Shown here one piece after another: positions 1 through 8,166 of a stretch of 64,000 bases of DNA (position 1 is the stretch's first letter; every line of letters begins with the position of its first letter). A program made the translations under genes and the position numbers. The stretch comes from JACVRW01 sp034664085 (GTDB lineage: Bacteria > Actinomycetota > Thermoleophilia > Solirubrobacterales > Thermoleophilaceae). The notes beneath the pieces were generated by a model that was given only the letters and a program-made list of their open reading frames with translations, did no database searches and had not been told where the DNA came from. The stretch covers positions 3,543 to 67,542 of the forward strand of contig JAXDII010000066.1 in NCBI GenBank assembly GCA_034664085.1, read 5' to 3'.

Positions 1-1985
1 GCACCAACAAGACGCACGAGTGGGCCGTCGCCGGCGGCGACTTCGACGCCGCCCAGGCCGAGGCCGATGTGACGGTCGAGCACCGCTACGTCAACCACCG
101 CACATCGGGCGCCCCGATCGAGCCGCGCTGCTCGGTCGCGGAGGCGCGCGCGGGCCACCTGACGCTCTACTCGACCACGCAGATCCCGCACATCGCCCGC
201 TTCATCCTCTCGGGGATGGTCGGCGTGCCGGAGGACCGGCTGCGGGTGGTGGCGCCCGACGTCGGCGGAGGCTTCGGCGCCAAGCTCCAGGTGTACGCCG
301 AGGAGGCGCTCGTCCTCGCGCTGGCCAAGCGGCTGGGGCGTCCGGTCAAGTGGACCGAGACGCGCTCCGAGCACATGACCACGAGCCACCACGGGCGCGA
401 CCAGATCGCGTATGTGACGCTCACCGCCAAGCGCGACGGCACGGTCACCGGCTGCCGCGCGCGGATCGTCGCCGACCTGGGCGCCTACCAGCAGATCCTC
501 ACGCCGTTCATCCCGACGCTGGGCTTTCCGGTGATGGGCGGCTGCTACGCGATCCCGTCGATCGACCTGCACTTCACCGGCGTGTTCACGAACAAGATGC
601 CCACCGACGCGATCCGCGGAGCGGGCCGCCCTGAGGCGACGTACTGGATCGAGCTGACGATGGACAAGCTCGCCCGCGAGCTGGGGATGGATCCGCTCGA
701 GCTGAGGCGGAAGAACTTCATCCCCAAGGAGCAGTTCCCGTTCGAGACGGCGCTCGGCATCGTCTACGACTCGGGCGACTACCAGGGCACGCTCGACCGG
801 CTGCTCGAGAACTTCGACCTCGACGCCTTCCGCAGCGAGCAGGCCAGCCTGCGCCAGCAGGGCATCTACCGCGGGGTCGGCTTCTCGACCTGGGTCGAGG
901 TGTGCGGCCTCGCGCCCTCGCGGGCGGTAGGTCCGCAGGGGGTCGGGCTGCAGGCGGCCTTCTATGAGTCCGCCAACGTGCGGGTCACGCCGACCGGTTC
1001 GGCCATCGTCTACTCCGGTGCGTCGCCGCACGGGCAGGGCCTCGACACGAGCTTCGCCCAGATCGCCGGCGACATCCTCGGGATCGACCCGGAGAACGTG
1101 CAGGTGCTGCACGGCGACACCGACCAGGGCGCGTGGGGCTGGGGCACCTACGGCTCGCGCTCGCTGTCCGTCGGCGGCGAGGCGATCGCCCGGGCCGCGC
1201 GCAAGGTCCAGGACAAGGCCAAGCACGTCTGCGCGGCCCTGCTGGAGGCCGCGCCGGACGACATCGAGCTCGTCGACGGGAAGTACCAGGTGCGCGGCTC
1301 GCCCGACAAGTCGATGACGATGGCCGAGATCTCGGGGGCGGCGCACATCCCGCCGAACGAGCTGCCCACCGACATCGAGCCGGGTCTCGAGGAGAGCTCG
1401 TTCTACGACCCGGAGAACTTCGTGTTCCCGTTCGGCGCCCACGCGTGCGTGGTGGACGTGGACGCGGAGACCGGCAAGGCGACGGTGGTGCGCTACGTCT
1501 CCGTCGACGACTGCGGGACGCCGATCAACCCGATGCTGATCGACGGCCAGGTGCACGGCGGCATCGCCCACGCGATCGGCCAGGCGCTCTACGAGCAGGT
1601 CGTCTACGACTCGGAGGGGCAGCTCGTGACCGGCACGTTCGTCGACTACGCACTGCCGACGGCGGCGGAGATGCCGCACTTCGAGACCGACCGCACCGAG
1701 ACGCCGTCGCCGACCAACTCACTCGGCGTCAAGGGTGTCGGAGAGGCCGGCACGATCGCGGCCACGCCGGCCGTCGTGGCCGCTGTGCACGACGCCCTCC
1801 AGCCCCTCGGAGTGGAGTGGGTCGACATGCCGCTCACGCCGGTGCGGGTCTACGAGGCGATCCAGGCCGCGCAGGGCAACGGCAGCGGGCCGAGGGCCAG
1901 CGAGCAGGGCGTCGACCTGGGCGAGCACGGCGGCGGCGCCGCCGGCAGCGGCCCAACCGGCCCGGATGAAGGAGGTGCGGCGTGA
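1..1985 (+). CDS. Mo-hydroxylase large subunit (CoxL/XdhB-like, form II type), 5' truncated by window
   Basis: The reading frame is already open at base 3, so the start lies outside the window; about 660 codons remain. It is the molybdopterin-cytosine-dinucleotide-binding catalytic subunit of a xanthine dehydrogenase/CO dehydrogenase family enzyme. Visible motifs are GGGFGAK (near base 262), AIRGAGR (near base 608) and the catalytic-glutamate motif GVKGVGEAG (near base 1730). The AIRGAGR loop is the form II type; the Cys-containing AYxCSFR loop of true aerobic CO dehydrogenase is absent, so the substrate is probably an aldehyde or heterocycle rather than CO. The C-terminus is a Gly/Ala-rich tail. 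It overlaps coxM by 4 bp; a coxS subunit would be expected upstream of the window. Confidence 0.93.
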   Translation, partial: TNKTHEWAVAGGDFDAAQAEADVTVEHRYVNHRTSGAPIEPRCSVAEARAGHLTLYSTTQIPHIARFILSGMVGVPEDRLRVVAPDVGGGFGAKLQVYAEEALVLALAKRLGRPVKWTETRSEHMTTSHHGRDQIAYVTLTAKRDGTVTGCRARIVADLGAYQQILTPFIPTLGFPVMGGCYAIPSIDLHFTGVFTNKMPTDAIRGAGRPEATYWIELTMDKLARELGMDPLELRRKNFIPKEQFPFETALGIVYDSGDYQGTLDRLLENFDLDAFRSEQASLRQQGIYRGVGFSTWVEVCGLAPSRAVGPQGVGLQAAFYESANVRVTPTGSAIVYSGASPHGQGLDTSFAQIAGDILGIDPENVQVLHGDTDQGAWGWGTYGSRSLSVGGEAIARAARKVQDKAKHVCAALLEAAPDDIELVDGKYQVRGSPDKSMTMAEISGAAHIPPNELPTDIEPGLEESSFYDPENFVFPFGAHACVVDVDAETGKATVVRYVSVDDCGTPINPMLIDGQVHGGIAHAIGQALYEQVVYDSEGQLVTGTFVDYALPTAAEMPHFETDRTETPSPTNSLGVKGVGEAGTIAATPAVVAAVHDALQPLGVEWVDMPLTPVRVYEAIQAAQGNGSGPRASEQGVDLGEHGGGAAGSGPTGPDEGGAA

Positions 1986-2827
1986 TCACCGCTCCGTTCG
2001 ACTACGAGGCGCCCGAGACGCTCGATGCTGCCGTGCGGATGCTGCACGAGAACGGCGTGGACGCGAAGCTGCTCGCGGGTGGCCACTCACTGCTGCCGCT
2101 GATGAAGCTGCGGCTGGCCGCGCCGATCCTGCTCGTGGACCTGCGGCGAGTGCCCGGGCTACATCACATCCAGCGCGAGAACGGCTCGTGGCGCATCGGC
2201 GCCATGACGCGCCACGCGGACCTGCAGGACACGCCCGAGCTGGGCGTCGTGGCGACGGTCGCCTCGCACATCGCCGACCAGCAGGTGCGCAACCGCGGCA
2301 CGATCGGTGGCTCGCTGGCGCACGGCGATCCCGCCTCCGACCTGCCCGCGGTCCTGCTCGCGCTCGACGGCGAGGTGACGGCGCAGGGCCCCAACGGCTT
2401 GCGCACGATTCCCGCCTCGGAGCTGTTCCAGGACTACCTCACCACCACGCTCGAGCACGACGAGGTGATCACCGAGGTGCGCCTGCCGGCGACCGACGAC
2501 TGGGGCTACGGCTACGAGAAGTTCGCGCGCCGTGCCGAGGACTGGGCGATGGTCGGCGTGTGCGCGGTGGTCAAGGAGGCCGCCGACGGGTCCTGCGAGG
2601 ACGTGCGCATCGGGCTCACCCACATGGGCTCGACTCCGCTGCGCGCGAGCGCGACCGAGGCGGCGCTGCGCGGCCAGCCGCTCGACGCCGACTCGATCGC
2701 CCGCGCCGCCGAGCAGGCGGCCGAGGGAACCGATCCGCCCGGCGACCTGAACGCCACGCCGGACTACAAGCGCCACCTCGCACGGGTGCTGACCCGCAGG
2801 GCCCTGGAGGCGGCCACGCGCGCGTGA
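1982..2827 (+). CDS. coxM: Mo-hydroxylase FAD-binding medium subunit (CoxM-like)
   Basis: This 281-aa protein is the flavoprotein subunit that passes electrons from the [2Fe-2S] subunit to the acceptor. It has the two FAD signatures of the family, AGGHSLLPLMKLRL near residues 33-46 and TIGGSLAHGDPASDLP near residues 108-123, and the usual CO-dehydrogenase flavoprotein C-terminal domain. Length is typical. The GTG start overlaps the stop of the large subunit (GTGA), and its own TGA overlaps the GTG of coxD, so translation is coupled along the operon. Confidence 0.93.
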   Translation: MITAPFDYEAPETLDAAVRMLHENGVDAKLLAGGHSLLPLMKLRLAAPILLVDLRRVPGLHHIQRENGSWRIGAMTRHADLQDTPELGVVATVASHIADQQVRNRGTIGGSLAHGDPASDLPAVLLALDGEVTAQGPNGLRTIPASELFQDYLTTTLEHDEVITEVRLPATDDWGYGYEKFARRAEDWAMVGVCAVVKEAADGSCEDVRIGLTHMGSTPLRASATEAALRGQPLDADSIARAAEQAAEGTDPPGDLNATPDYKRHLARVLTRRALEAATRA

Positions 2828-3657
2828 GCTTCGACAACCCAGAAGCCGTACGCGAGGCCCTGGGGGGCGAGCGTTACCTCGCCGACCGGGGCCTCTGCAC
2901 TGCCGTGTTCCTGGCCGCGAGCCTGGAGCAGCCGCTGCTGCTCGAGGGCGAGGCCGGCGTGGGCAAGACCGAGGTGGCGAAGGCCCTGGCCGGCGCGACC
3001 GGCGCGCGCCTGATCCGGCTCCAGTGCCACGAGGGGATCGACCTCCACCACGCGCTCTATGACTGGGACTACCCGCGCCAGCTGCTCCATTTGCGCGCGG
3101 AGGGCTCGGACCAGGGCGTCGAGCTCTACTCGGAGCGCTTCCTGCTGCGCCGCCCGCTGCTCGAGGCGCTGCAGGCGAGCGAGCCGGTGGTGCTGCTGAT
3201 CGACGAGATCGATCGTGCCGACGACGAGTTCGAGGCCTTCCTGCTGGAGCTGCTCTCGGACTTCCAGGTCTCGATCCCGGAGCTGGGCACGGTCACCGCG
3301 GAGCGGCGCCCGATGGTCGTGATGACGTCGAACCGCACGCGCGAGCTGCACGACGCACTCAAGCGGCGCTGCCTCTACCACTGGATCGACTACCCGGCGC
3401 GCGAGCGCGAGGCGCAGATCGTGCAGGCGCGCCTGCCCGGGGTGCCCGACGCGATCGCGGAGCGCGTCTGCGCCGCGGTCGAGCGGCTGCGCGGCGAGGA
3501 GCTGTACAAGCTACCCGGCGTGGGCGAGACGATCGACTGGGCGCGCGCCCTGCTCGCGCTCGACGAGGCAGACCTCGACGCGACGCTCGGCGTGGTGCTC
3601 AAGGTCAAGGAGGACATCGACCGGGTGCGCGAGGACGGGGTGCTGGCGGATGCGTGA
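2824..3657 (+). CDS. coxD: MoxR-family AAA+ ATPase CoxD
   Basis: A 277-aa AAA+ ATPase of the MoxR family. The GTG at 2824 was chosen because it forms the GTGA overlap with coxM and places the Walker A motif GEAGVGKT at about residues 42-49. Walker B is VVLLIDEID near residue 122, followed by a sensor-1 segment VVMTSNRTRELHDALKRR. In Oligotropha-type cox operons CoxD acts as a chaperone in maturation of the Mo active site, together with the VWA protein CoxE; that role is transferred by homology and by the adjacent coxE here. The open frame extends far upstream through coxM, but that part is a GC-driven shadow. Confidence 0.92.
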   Translation: MSFDNPEAVREALGGERYLADRGLCTAVFLAASLEQPLLLEGEAGVGKTEVAKALAGATGARLIRLQCHEGIDLHHALYDWDYPRQLLHLRAEGSDQGVELYSERFLLRRPLLEALQASEPVVLLIDEIDRADDEFEAFLLELLSDFQVSIPELGTVTAERRPMVVMTSNRTRELHDALKRRCLYHWIDYPAREREAQIVQARLPGVPDAIAERVCAAVERLRGEELYKLPGVGETIDWARALLALDEADLDATLGVVLKVKEDIDRVREDGVLADA

Positions 3658-4825
3658 TCGCATCGGCGCGCGCATGACCGGCCGGCTGACGCTGCTGGCC
3701 GCCTCGATGCGCGCCGCGGGCGTGCGTGTGGGCGTGGGCGAGCTGCTCACGGCGCACCGCGCGCTGGGCGCCGTCGATCCGGCGGACCGCGAGGCGGCCT
3801 ACTTCGCGCTGCGCGCCGCCCTCTGCTCGCGGCGCGACGACCTGGAGGCGTTCGACGCCGCCTTCGCGGAGTGGTTCGCCCCCGCCCAGGCGCCCGTGCC
3901 GCAGCCGCCGCCGGGACTCGACGACGCCGCCAAGCTGGCGCTGCCGCGCACGGCGCTGCCGGGAACGGCGGATCTGCCGGAGCTCGGAGACGAGTCCGAC
4001 GTGGTGCCCTCGGCGTGGTCGGATGTCGAGCTGCTGCGCGAGAAGGACTTCGCCGACTACACCGAGGAGGAGCGCCGGCGCGCCCGCCGGGTGATGCGCA
4101 GGCTGGCGACCGCGGTGCCGACGCGGCCATCGCGCCGCACCCGCCCGGCACGCCGCCGCGGCGCCGCGCCGCCCGCCGCGCGGCTGGACCTGCGCGGCAC
4201 GATGCGCGCCGCGCTGCGCACCGCCGGCGACCCGTTCGAGCGGCACTGGCGCGAGCCCGGCGAACGGCCGCGCCCGCTCGTGCTGATCTGCGACGTGTCG
4301 GGCTCGATGGAGCCGTACGCGCGCATGCTGCTCTCCTACATGCAGGCCTGCGTCGCCGCCCGCCGGCGCGTGGAGGCGTTCGTCTTCGGCACGCGCCTCA
4401 CGCGCGTCACGGCCGAGCTGCGCGGACGCGAGGTGGACGCCGCGCTGGCGCGCGCCGCCCAGGCCACGCAGGACTGGTCGGGTGGCACGCGCATCGGCGA
4501 GGCGCTCGCGACGCTCAACCGCGAGCACGGGCGCCGCGTCGGCCGCGGCGCCGTGGTGGTGCTGCTCTCCGACGGCTGGGACCGCGGCGAGCCCGCCGAG
4601 CTCGAGAGCGAGATCGCCCGGCTGTCGCGCTGCGCGCACCGGCTGATCTGGCTCAACCCGCTCAAGGCGCACCCCGACTACCAGCCGCTCACGCGCGGGA
4701 TGCGTGCGGCGCTGCCGCACGTCGACGAGTTCATGGCGGGCAACTCGCTTGCGTCTTTGGAGGAGCTGGCCGAAGCTTTGGATCGACTGTCCATGGGCAA
4801 GCTGCGCAGGGAGGAGACCACGTGA
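3650..4825 (+). CDS. coxE: VWA-domain protein CoxE
   Basis: A 391-aa protein with a C-terminal von Willebrand factor A domain. The MIDAS motif DVSGS lies near residues 214-218 (ICDVSGSMEP), with the later T (SGGTRIGEAL) and D (LLSDGWDRGE) metal ligands also visible. The N-terminal half is Ala/Arg/Pro-rich with a basic linker. It overlaps coxD by 8 bp. A second ATG at 3674 is an alternative start. CoxE and CoxD are known to act as a MoxR/VWA chaperone pair for Mo-hydroxylase maturation; here the pair sits in the canonical order. Confidence 0.92.
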   Translation: MRDRIGARMTGRLTLLAASMRAAGVRVGVGELLTAHRALGAVDPADREAAYFALRAALCSRRDDLEAFDAAFAEWFAPAQAPVPQPPPGLDDAAKLALPRTALPGTADLPELGDESDVVPSAWSDVELLREKDFADYTEEERRRARRVMRRLATAVPTRPSRRTRPARRRGAAPPAARLDLRGTMRAALRTAGDPFERHWREPGERPRPLVLICDVSGSMEPYARMLLSYMQACVAARRRVEAFVFGTRLTRVTAELRGREVDAALARAAQATQDWSGGTRIGEALATLNREHGRRVGRGAVVVLLSDGWDRGEPAELESEIARLSRCAHRLIWLNPLKAHPDYQPLTRGMRAALPHVDEFMAGNSLASLEELAEALDRLSMGKLRREETT

Positions 4826-5136
4826 AGGACGTCGTCGAGGACGTACGCATCTGGACGGCCCGGGGCGACCGGGTCGCCATCGCGACCGTGGTGGGGGTCA
4901 AGCGCTCGGCGCCGCGCCCGCCCGGCGCGAAGATGGCGGTCAACGAGCACGGCGAGGTGTCGGGTGCCGTCTCCGGCGGCTGCGTCGAGGGCGCCGTCGT
5001 CGAGGTCGCCGGCGAGGTGCTGCGCGAGGGCGAGCCGCGGCTGCTGCACTTCGGCATCGCCGACTCGGAGGCCTGGGACGTCGGCCTCCCCTGCGGCGGC
5101 GAGATCGACGTGTTCGTGGAGGAGTACGCGGAGTGA
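4822..5136 (+). CDS. XdhC/CoxI-family N-terminal domain protein
   Basis: A small 104-aa protein that matches only the N-terminal XdhC_CoxI domain. Typical segments are ATVVGVKRSAPRPPGAKMAV, SGGCVEG and LPCGGEIDVFVE. XdhC proteins bind the molybdenum cofactor and support its sulfuration and insertion into xanthine-dehydrogenase-type enzymes. The GTG start overlaps the coxE stop (GTGA). The C-terminal Rossmann half is encoded by the next gene in another frame; the clean GTGA junction argues for two natural genes rather than a frameshift. Confidence 0.88.
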   Translation: MKDVVEDVRIWTARGDRVAIATVVGVKRSAPRPPGAKMAVNEHGEVSGAVSGGCVEGAVVEVAGEVLREGEPRLLHFGIADSEAWDVGLPCGGEIDVFVEEYAE

Positions 5137-5903
5137 GCCTCAGCCCCCAGGGCGAGTTCGCCCGCATCGCGGAGGAAGACGGCCGCGCGGCTCTGGTCAC
5201 CGTGGTCGCCGGCGGCCAGCTGGGCGCGAAGCTGCTCGTGCGCCCGGACGGCGCCACGGCGGGCGGCCTGGGCGACACCGCGCTCGACCGGACCGCCACC
5301 GAGGCGGCCGAGGACCTGATGTGGGCCGAGCGCTCCGAGCTGCGCGAGCTCGACGGCGTCTCGCTGTTCGTGGACGTGACGGCGCCCGCGCCCCGGCTGG
5401 TGATCTTCGGGGCGGTGGACTACGCCGCGGCGCTGAGCCGGCTGGCCCGGGCGGCAGGCTGGCGTCCGTTCGTCTGCGACCCGCGCTCCCAGTTCGCCAC
5501 GCGCGAGCGCTTCCCCGACGCCGAGGAAGTGATCGCCGCATGGCCGGAGCAGGCGTTCGCGCGCGTCGGCGGGATCGACCGCGCCACGTACATCGCCGTG
5601 CTCACCCACGACCCCAAGCTCGACGACGCGGCGCTCGAGCTGGCGCTGCGCTCCGAGGCGGCGTACGTGGGAGCGATGGGCAGCCGGCGCGCGCAGGCAC
5701 AGCGCCGCGAGCGGCTGCTCGCGCTCGGGATCGACGAGGACCTGATCGGGCGGGTCGCCGCGCCGATCGGCCTCGACCTCGGCGCGCTGACGCCCGAGGA
5801 GACGGCGCTGTCGATCATGGCCGAGGTCGTCGCGGTCAGGCACGGGCGCGATGGCGGCCGCCTGTCGCAGGCCGCCGGCCGCATCCACGAGGTGGGAGCG
5901 TGA
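5133..5903 (+). CDS. XdhC family protein with Rossmann domain (CoxF-like)
   Basis: A 256-aa protein carrying the C-terminal XdhC Rossmann domain, with LVIFGAVDYAAALSRLA and the conserved YVGAMGSRRAQAQRRERL motif near residues 180-197. It is thought to complete the preceding short XdhC N-domain protein and act in delivery or sulfuration of the Mo cofactor. The GTG at 5133 overlaps the previous stop, and the C-terminal TGA overlaps the mocA start. Its first about 80 residues also resemble a degenerate XdhC N-domain region, so it may be partly self-sufficient. Confidence 0.85.
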   Translation: MSLSPQGEFARIAEEDGRAALVTVVAGGQLGAKLLVRPDGATAGGLGDTALDRTATEAAEDLMWAERSELRELDGVSLFVDVTAPAPRLVIFGAVDYAAALSRLARAAGWRPFVCDPRSQFATRERFPDAEEVIAAWPEQAFARVGGIDRATYIAVLTHDPKLDDAALELALRSEAAYVGAMGSRRAQAQRRERLLALGIDEDLIGRVAAPIGLDLGALTPEETALSIMAEVVAVRHGRDGGRLSQAAGRIHEVGA

Positions 5904-6469
5904 TCGGAGGCCTGGTGCTGGCCGCGGGCGCCGCCACCCGCTTCGGCCGTTCCAAGCAGCTCGCCGAGCTGGACGGCCGCCCGCTGCTGGAGCACTCGGT
6001 GCGGGCGATGATCGCCTCGCCCGTCGGCCGCGTGGTCGTGGTCCTGGGGGCCGGCGCGGAGCACGTGATCGCCGCGGTCGACCTCCACGGCGCCGACCAC
6101 GTCGTATGCGACCGCTGGGACGAGGGCCAGTCGGCCTCGCTGGCCTGCGGCCTGGCGGAGCTCTCCGACTGCGAGGCGGTGGTGATCACGCTCGGTGACC
6201 AGCCGCGCCTGTCGCCCGACGCCATCCGCCGCGTGATCGCGGCCCGCGCAGCGGGGGTGGACGCCGTGCGCGCCACGTACTCGGGCGAGCCCGGCCATCC
6301 GGTGCTGCTCGAGCACGGCCTGTTCGCCCGCATGCGCGACATCTCCGGGGACCACGGGGCGCGCAACCTGCTGCTCAGCGTGCCGACGCGCGAGGTCGCC
6401 TGCGACGACCTCGGCGGCGGCGAGGACGTCGACACGCCGGCCCAGCTGGACGAGCTGCGCGCGAGATGA
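5900..6469 (+). CDS. mocA: Molybdenum cofactor cytidylyltransferase (MocA-like NTP transferase)
   Basis: A 189-aa MobA-like nucleotidyltransferase beginning LVLAAGAATRFGRSKQLAEL, which is the nucleotide-binding signature LAAGxxxRxGxxK. Further family motifs are VITLGDQPRLSPDAIR and GHPVLL. In Mo-hydroxylase operons such enzymes convert molybdopterin to its cytosine dinucleotide form, which large subunits like the one at the window start require. The GTG start overlaps the upstream gene by 4 bp. Confidence 0.88.
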   Translation: MIGGLVLAAGAATRFGRSKQLAELDGRPLLEHSVRAMIASPVGRVVVVLGAGAEHVIAAVDLHGADHVVCDRWDEGQSASLACGLAELSDCEAVVITLGDQPRLSPDAIRRVIAARAAGVDAVRATYSGEPGHPVLLEHGLFARMRDISGDHGARNLLLSVPTREVACDDLGGGEDVDTPAQLDELRAR

Positions 6470-7044
6470 ATCTCCAGCACTCGTTCGAGGTGAAGGCTCC
6501 GCTCGAACGCGTCTGGGAAGCCCTGATCGACGTGCAGCGTGTGGCGCCCTGCCTGCCCGGCGCCGAGATCACCGAGGCCGGCGAGGACGGCACCTACCGA
6601 GGCAGCTTCTCGGTCCGGCTCGGGCCGACCACGGCCGCCTATCGCGGCGAGCTCTCCATGGCGGAGGTCGACGAAGCGGCCCACCGGGTGGTCATGCGCG
6701 CGAGCGGCCAGGACAAGCGCGGCCAGGGCTCGGCCAAGGCGACGATCGTCAGCACCATGCGCGAGGAGGGCGGCGCGACGAGGGTCGACACGGAGACCGA
6801 CTTCACGATCACGGGCCGGCTCGCCCGCTTCGGCCGCGGAGGGATGATCGAGGATGTCTCCAACCGGCTGCTGCGCGACTTCTCCGACTGCCTGCAGAGG
6901 ACGATCGAGACCTCGGAGCCCACGTCCGACACGACCGCCGCCGAGCCCGCCGCCCCGCCTGCGGCCAAGCCGGTCGGCGGCTTCTCACTGATGCTGCGCG
7001 CGCTGCTCGACCGGATCAGGCGGGCGTTCCGGCGCGAGCGCTGA
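6466..7044 (+). CDS. coxG: CoxG-like SRPBCC protein
   Basis: A 192-aa protein with an N-terminal SRPBCC/CoxG domain (MNLQHSFEVKAPLERVWEAL, then LPGAEIT and the conserved QDKRGQGSAKATI segment), a Thr/Ala/Pro linker near residues 150-166, and a basic amphipathic C-terminus rich in Arg. CoxG helps recruit CO dehydrogenase to the cytoplasmic membrane and is reported to bind lipid or quinone-like ligands; a link to the enzyme of this operon is inferred. It is the last gene of the operon and its 3' end overlaps that of the convergent esterase gene by 29 bp. Confidence 0.88.
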   Translation: MNLQHSFEVKAPLERVWEALIDVQRVAPCLPGAEITEAGEDGTYRGSFSVRLGPTTAAYRGELSMAEVDEAAHRVVMRASGQDKRGQGSAKATIVSTMREEGGATRVDTETDFTITGRLARFGRGGMIEDVSNRLLRDFSDCLQRTIETSEPTSDTTAAEPAAPPAAKPVGGFSLMLRALLDRIRRAFRRER

Positions 7045-7654
7045 CCCAGCCGCGCAGCTCGTCCAGGAAGGCCGGATCGATCGAGTGCCCCATCGGGGAC
7101 TCGCGGTAGGTGACGTCGGCGCCGGCGTGCGCGAGGCGGTCGCGGGCGTCACGGCCGAACTCGACTCCGATCACCGGATCGTGGGTACCGTGCCCGATCG
7201 CCACGGGCAGGCCGGCGGGGTTGCCGAGCTCGAACCCCTCCACCTCGGGGATGAACCCGCTCAGCGCGATCAGGCCGGCCGGTCGCGGACGGTCGGCGCC
7301 GAGCCCGAGCGCGTAGGTCATCACCGCACCCTGGGAGAAGCCACCCAGGATCGTGCGCTCGGGCGGGATGCCGTGCTCGGCCAGCAGGCCGTCGAGCCAG
7401 TCGCCGAGCTGGCCGTAGGTCGCGTGGAAGGTGTCCGGATCGGGGTAGCCGATCCGGCGCACCGCGTACCAGTGGGCACCGCCCGGTGGCAGCGACAGCG
7501 GTCCCCGGGCAGTGGCGCCGAGCAGCCGGCGCTCGGGGTCGAGCATGTCCAGCAGCGGCAACAGGTCGTACTCGTCGGCGCCGCGGCCGTGGAAGAGGAC
7601 GAGCGCCCCCTGCGGATCGTTCTGGGCGGGACGGAGACGCTCGGTTAAACTCAT
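7016..7654 (-). CDS. Phospholipase/carboxylesterase-type alpha/beta hydrolase
   Basis: A 212-aa serine hydrolase of the PF02230 type. Visible are the early oxyanion segment LVLFHGRGADEYDLLPLL, the nucleophile elbow GGFSQGAVM, the Asp motif GTHDPVIG and the C-terminal His in MGHSID. The ATG at 7654 is preferred over the upstream ATG at 7699 because the longer form would run into the divergent marR start. Substrate is not predictable beyond short esters. Confidence 0.85.
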   Translation of the reverse strand: MSLTERLRPAQNDPQGALVLFHGRGADEYDLLPLLDMLDPERRLLGATARGPLSLPPGGAHWYAVRRIGYPDPDTFHATYGQLGDWLDGLLAEHGIPPERTILGGFSQGAVMTYALGLGADRPRPAGLIALSGFIPEVEGFELGNPAGLPVAIGHGTHDPVIGVEFGRDARDRLAHAGADVTYRESPMGHSIDPAFLDELRGWVSARAGTPA

Positions 7655-7665
7655 TGTACGAGCAA
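7654..7665. promoter_or_regulatory. Possible MarR-type operator between esterase and marR
   Basis: The 12-bp element TTGTACGAGCAA has TTG/CAA half-sites 6 bp apart. It lies 18 bp before the marR start and abuts the start codon of the divergent esterase. A MarR protein binding here could control both genes. This is pattern-based only and the symmetry is weak. Confidence 0.25.
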
Positions 7666-7683
7666 CTACCTTACCGGGATCCG

Positions 7684-8166
7684 ATGAGCGCAACCACATC
7701 CACCAGCCGATCTGCCGCTCCCGCGCTGCTCACCGGCGAGGAGCTGGGTGCCTGGCGCGGGCTGCTGCGGGTGCATGCGAGCATGACCAAGGAGCTCGAC
7801 GCGGAGCTGGTGCGCGCGCACAGCCTGCCGCTGTCCTCCTACGAGGTGCTGCTGTTTCTCGCGGAGGCCCCCGACGGCCAGCTGCGCATGTCCGACCTCG
7901 CGGACGGCGTGCTGCTGAGCCGCAGCGGCCTCACCCGCCTGGTGGACCGCATGGAGCGCGACGGGCTCCTGCGCCGCGAGCGCTGCAAGGACGACGCGCG
8001 CGGCTTCAACGCCGCCATCACGGTCGAGGGCCGCGAGCTGTTCCAGCTCGCGCGCGGCACGCACCTGGAGGGCGTCCGCAAGCGCTTCCTCAGCCACCTC
8101 TCGCCCGACGAGCTGCGCACGCTCGCCGGCCTGTGGGAGAAGCTCGAGCCCGGGGCCGCCTCCTAG
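7684..8166 (+). CDS. MarR family transcriptional regulator
   Basis: A 160-aa winged-helix protein. The MarR core is clear: LSSYEVLLFLAEAPDGQLRMSDLA, then the recognition helix region SRSGLTRLVDRMERDGLLRRE and the wing CKDDARGFNAAITVEG. It is transcribed divergently from the esterase and its 3' end overlaps that of the DMT transporter gene by 4 bp. The ligand is unknown. Confidence 0.9.
   Translation: MSATTSTSRSAAPALLTGEELGAWRGLLRVHASMTKELDAELVRAHSLPLSSYEVLLFLAEAPDGQLRMSDLADGVLLSRSGLTRLVDRMERDGLLRRERCKDDARGFNAAITVEGRELFQLARGTHLEGVRKRFLSHLSPDELRTLAGLWEKLEPGAAS

Noticed and set aside
1..1985. True aerobic CO dehydrogenase (form I CoxL)
   Set aside because: The Cys-bearing AYxCSFR active-site motif is absent in both large subunits of the window (AIRGAGR and AYRGIGW).
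4822..5903. Frameshifted xdhC
   Set aside because: The two parts meet in a clean GTGA overlap like every other junction in the operon, and each has a plausible start and stop.
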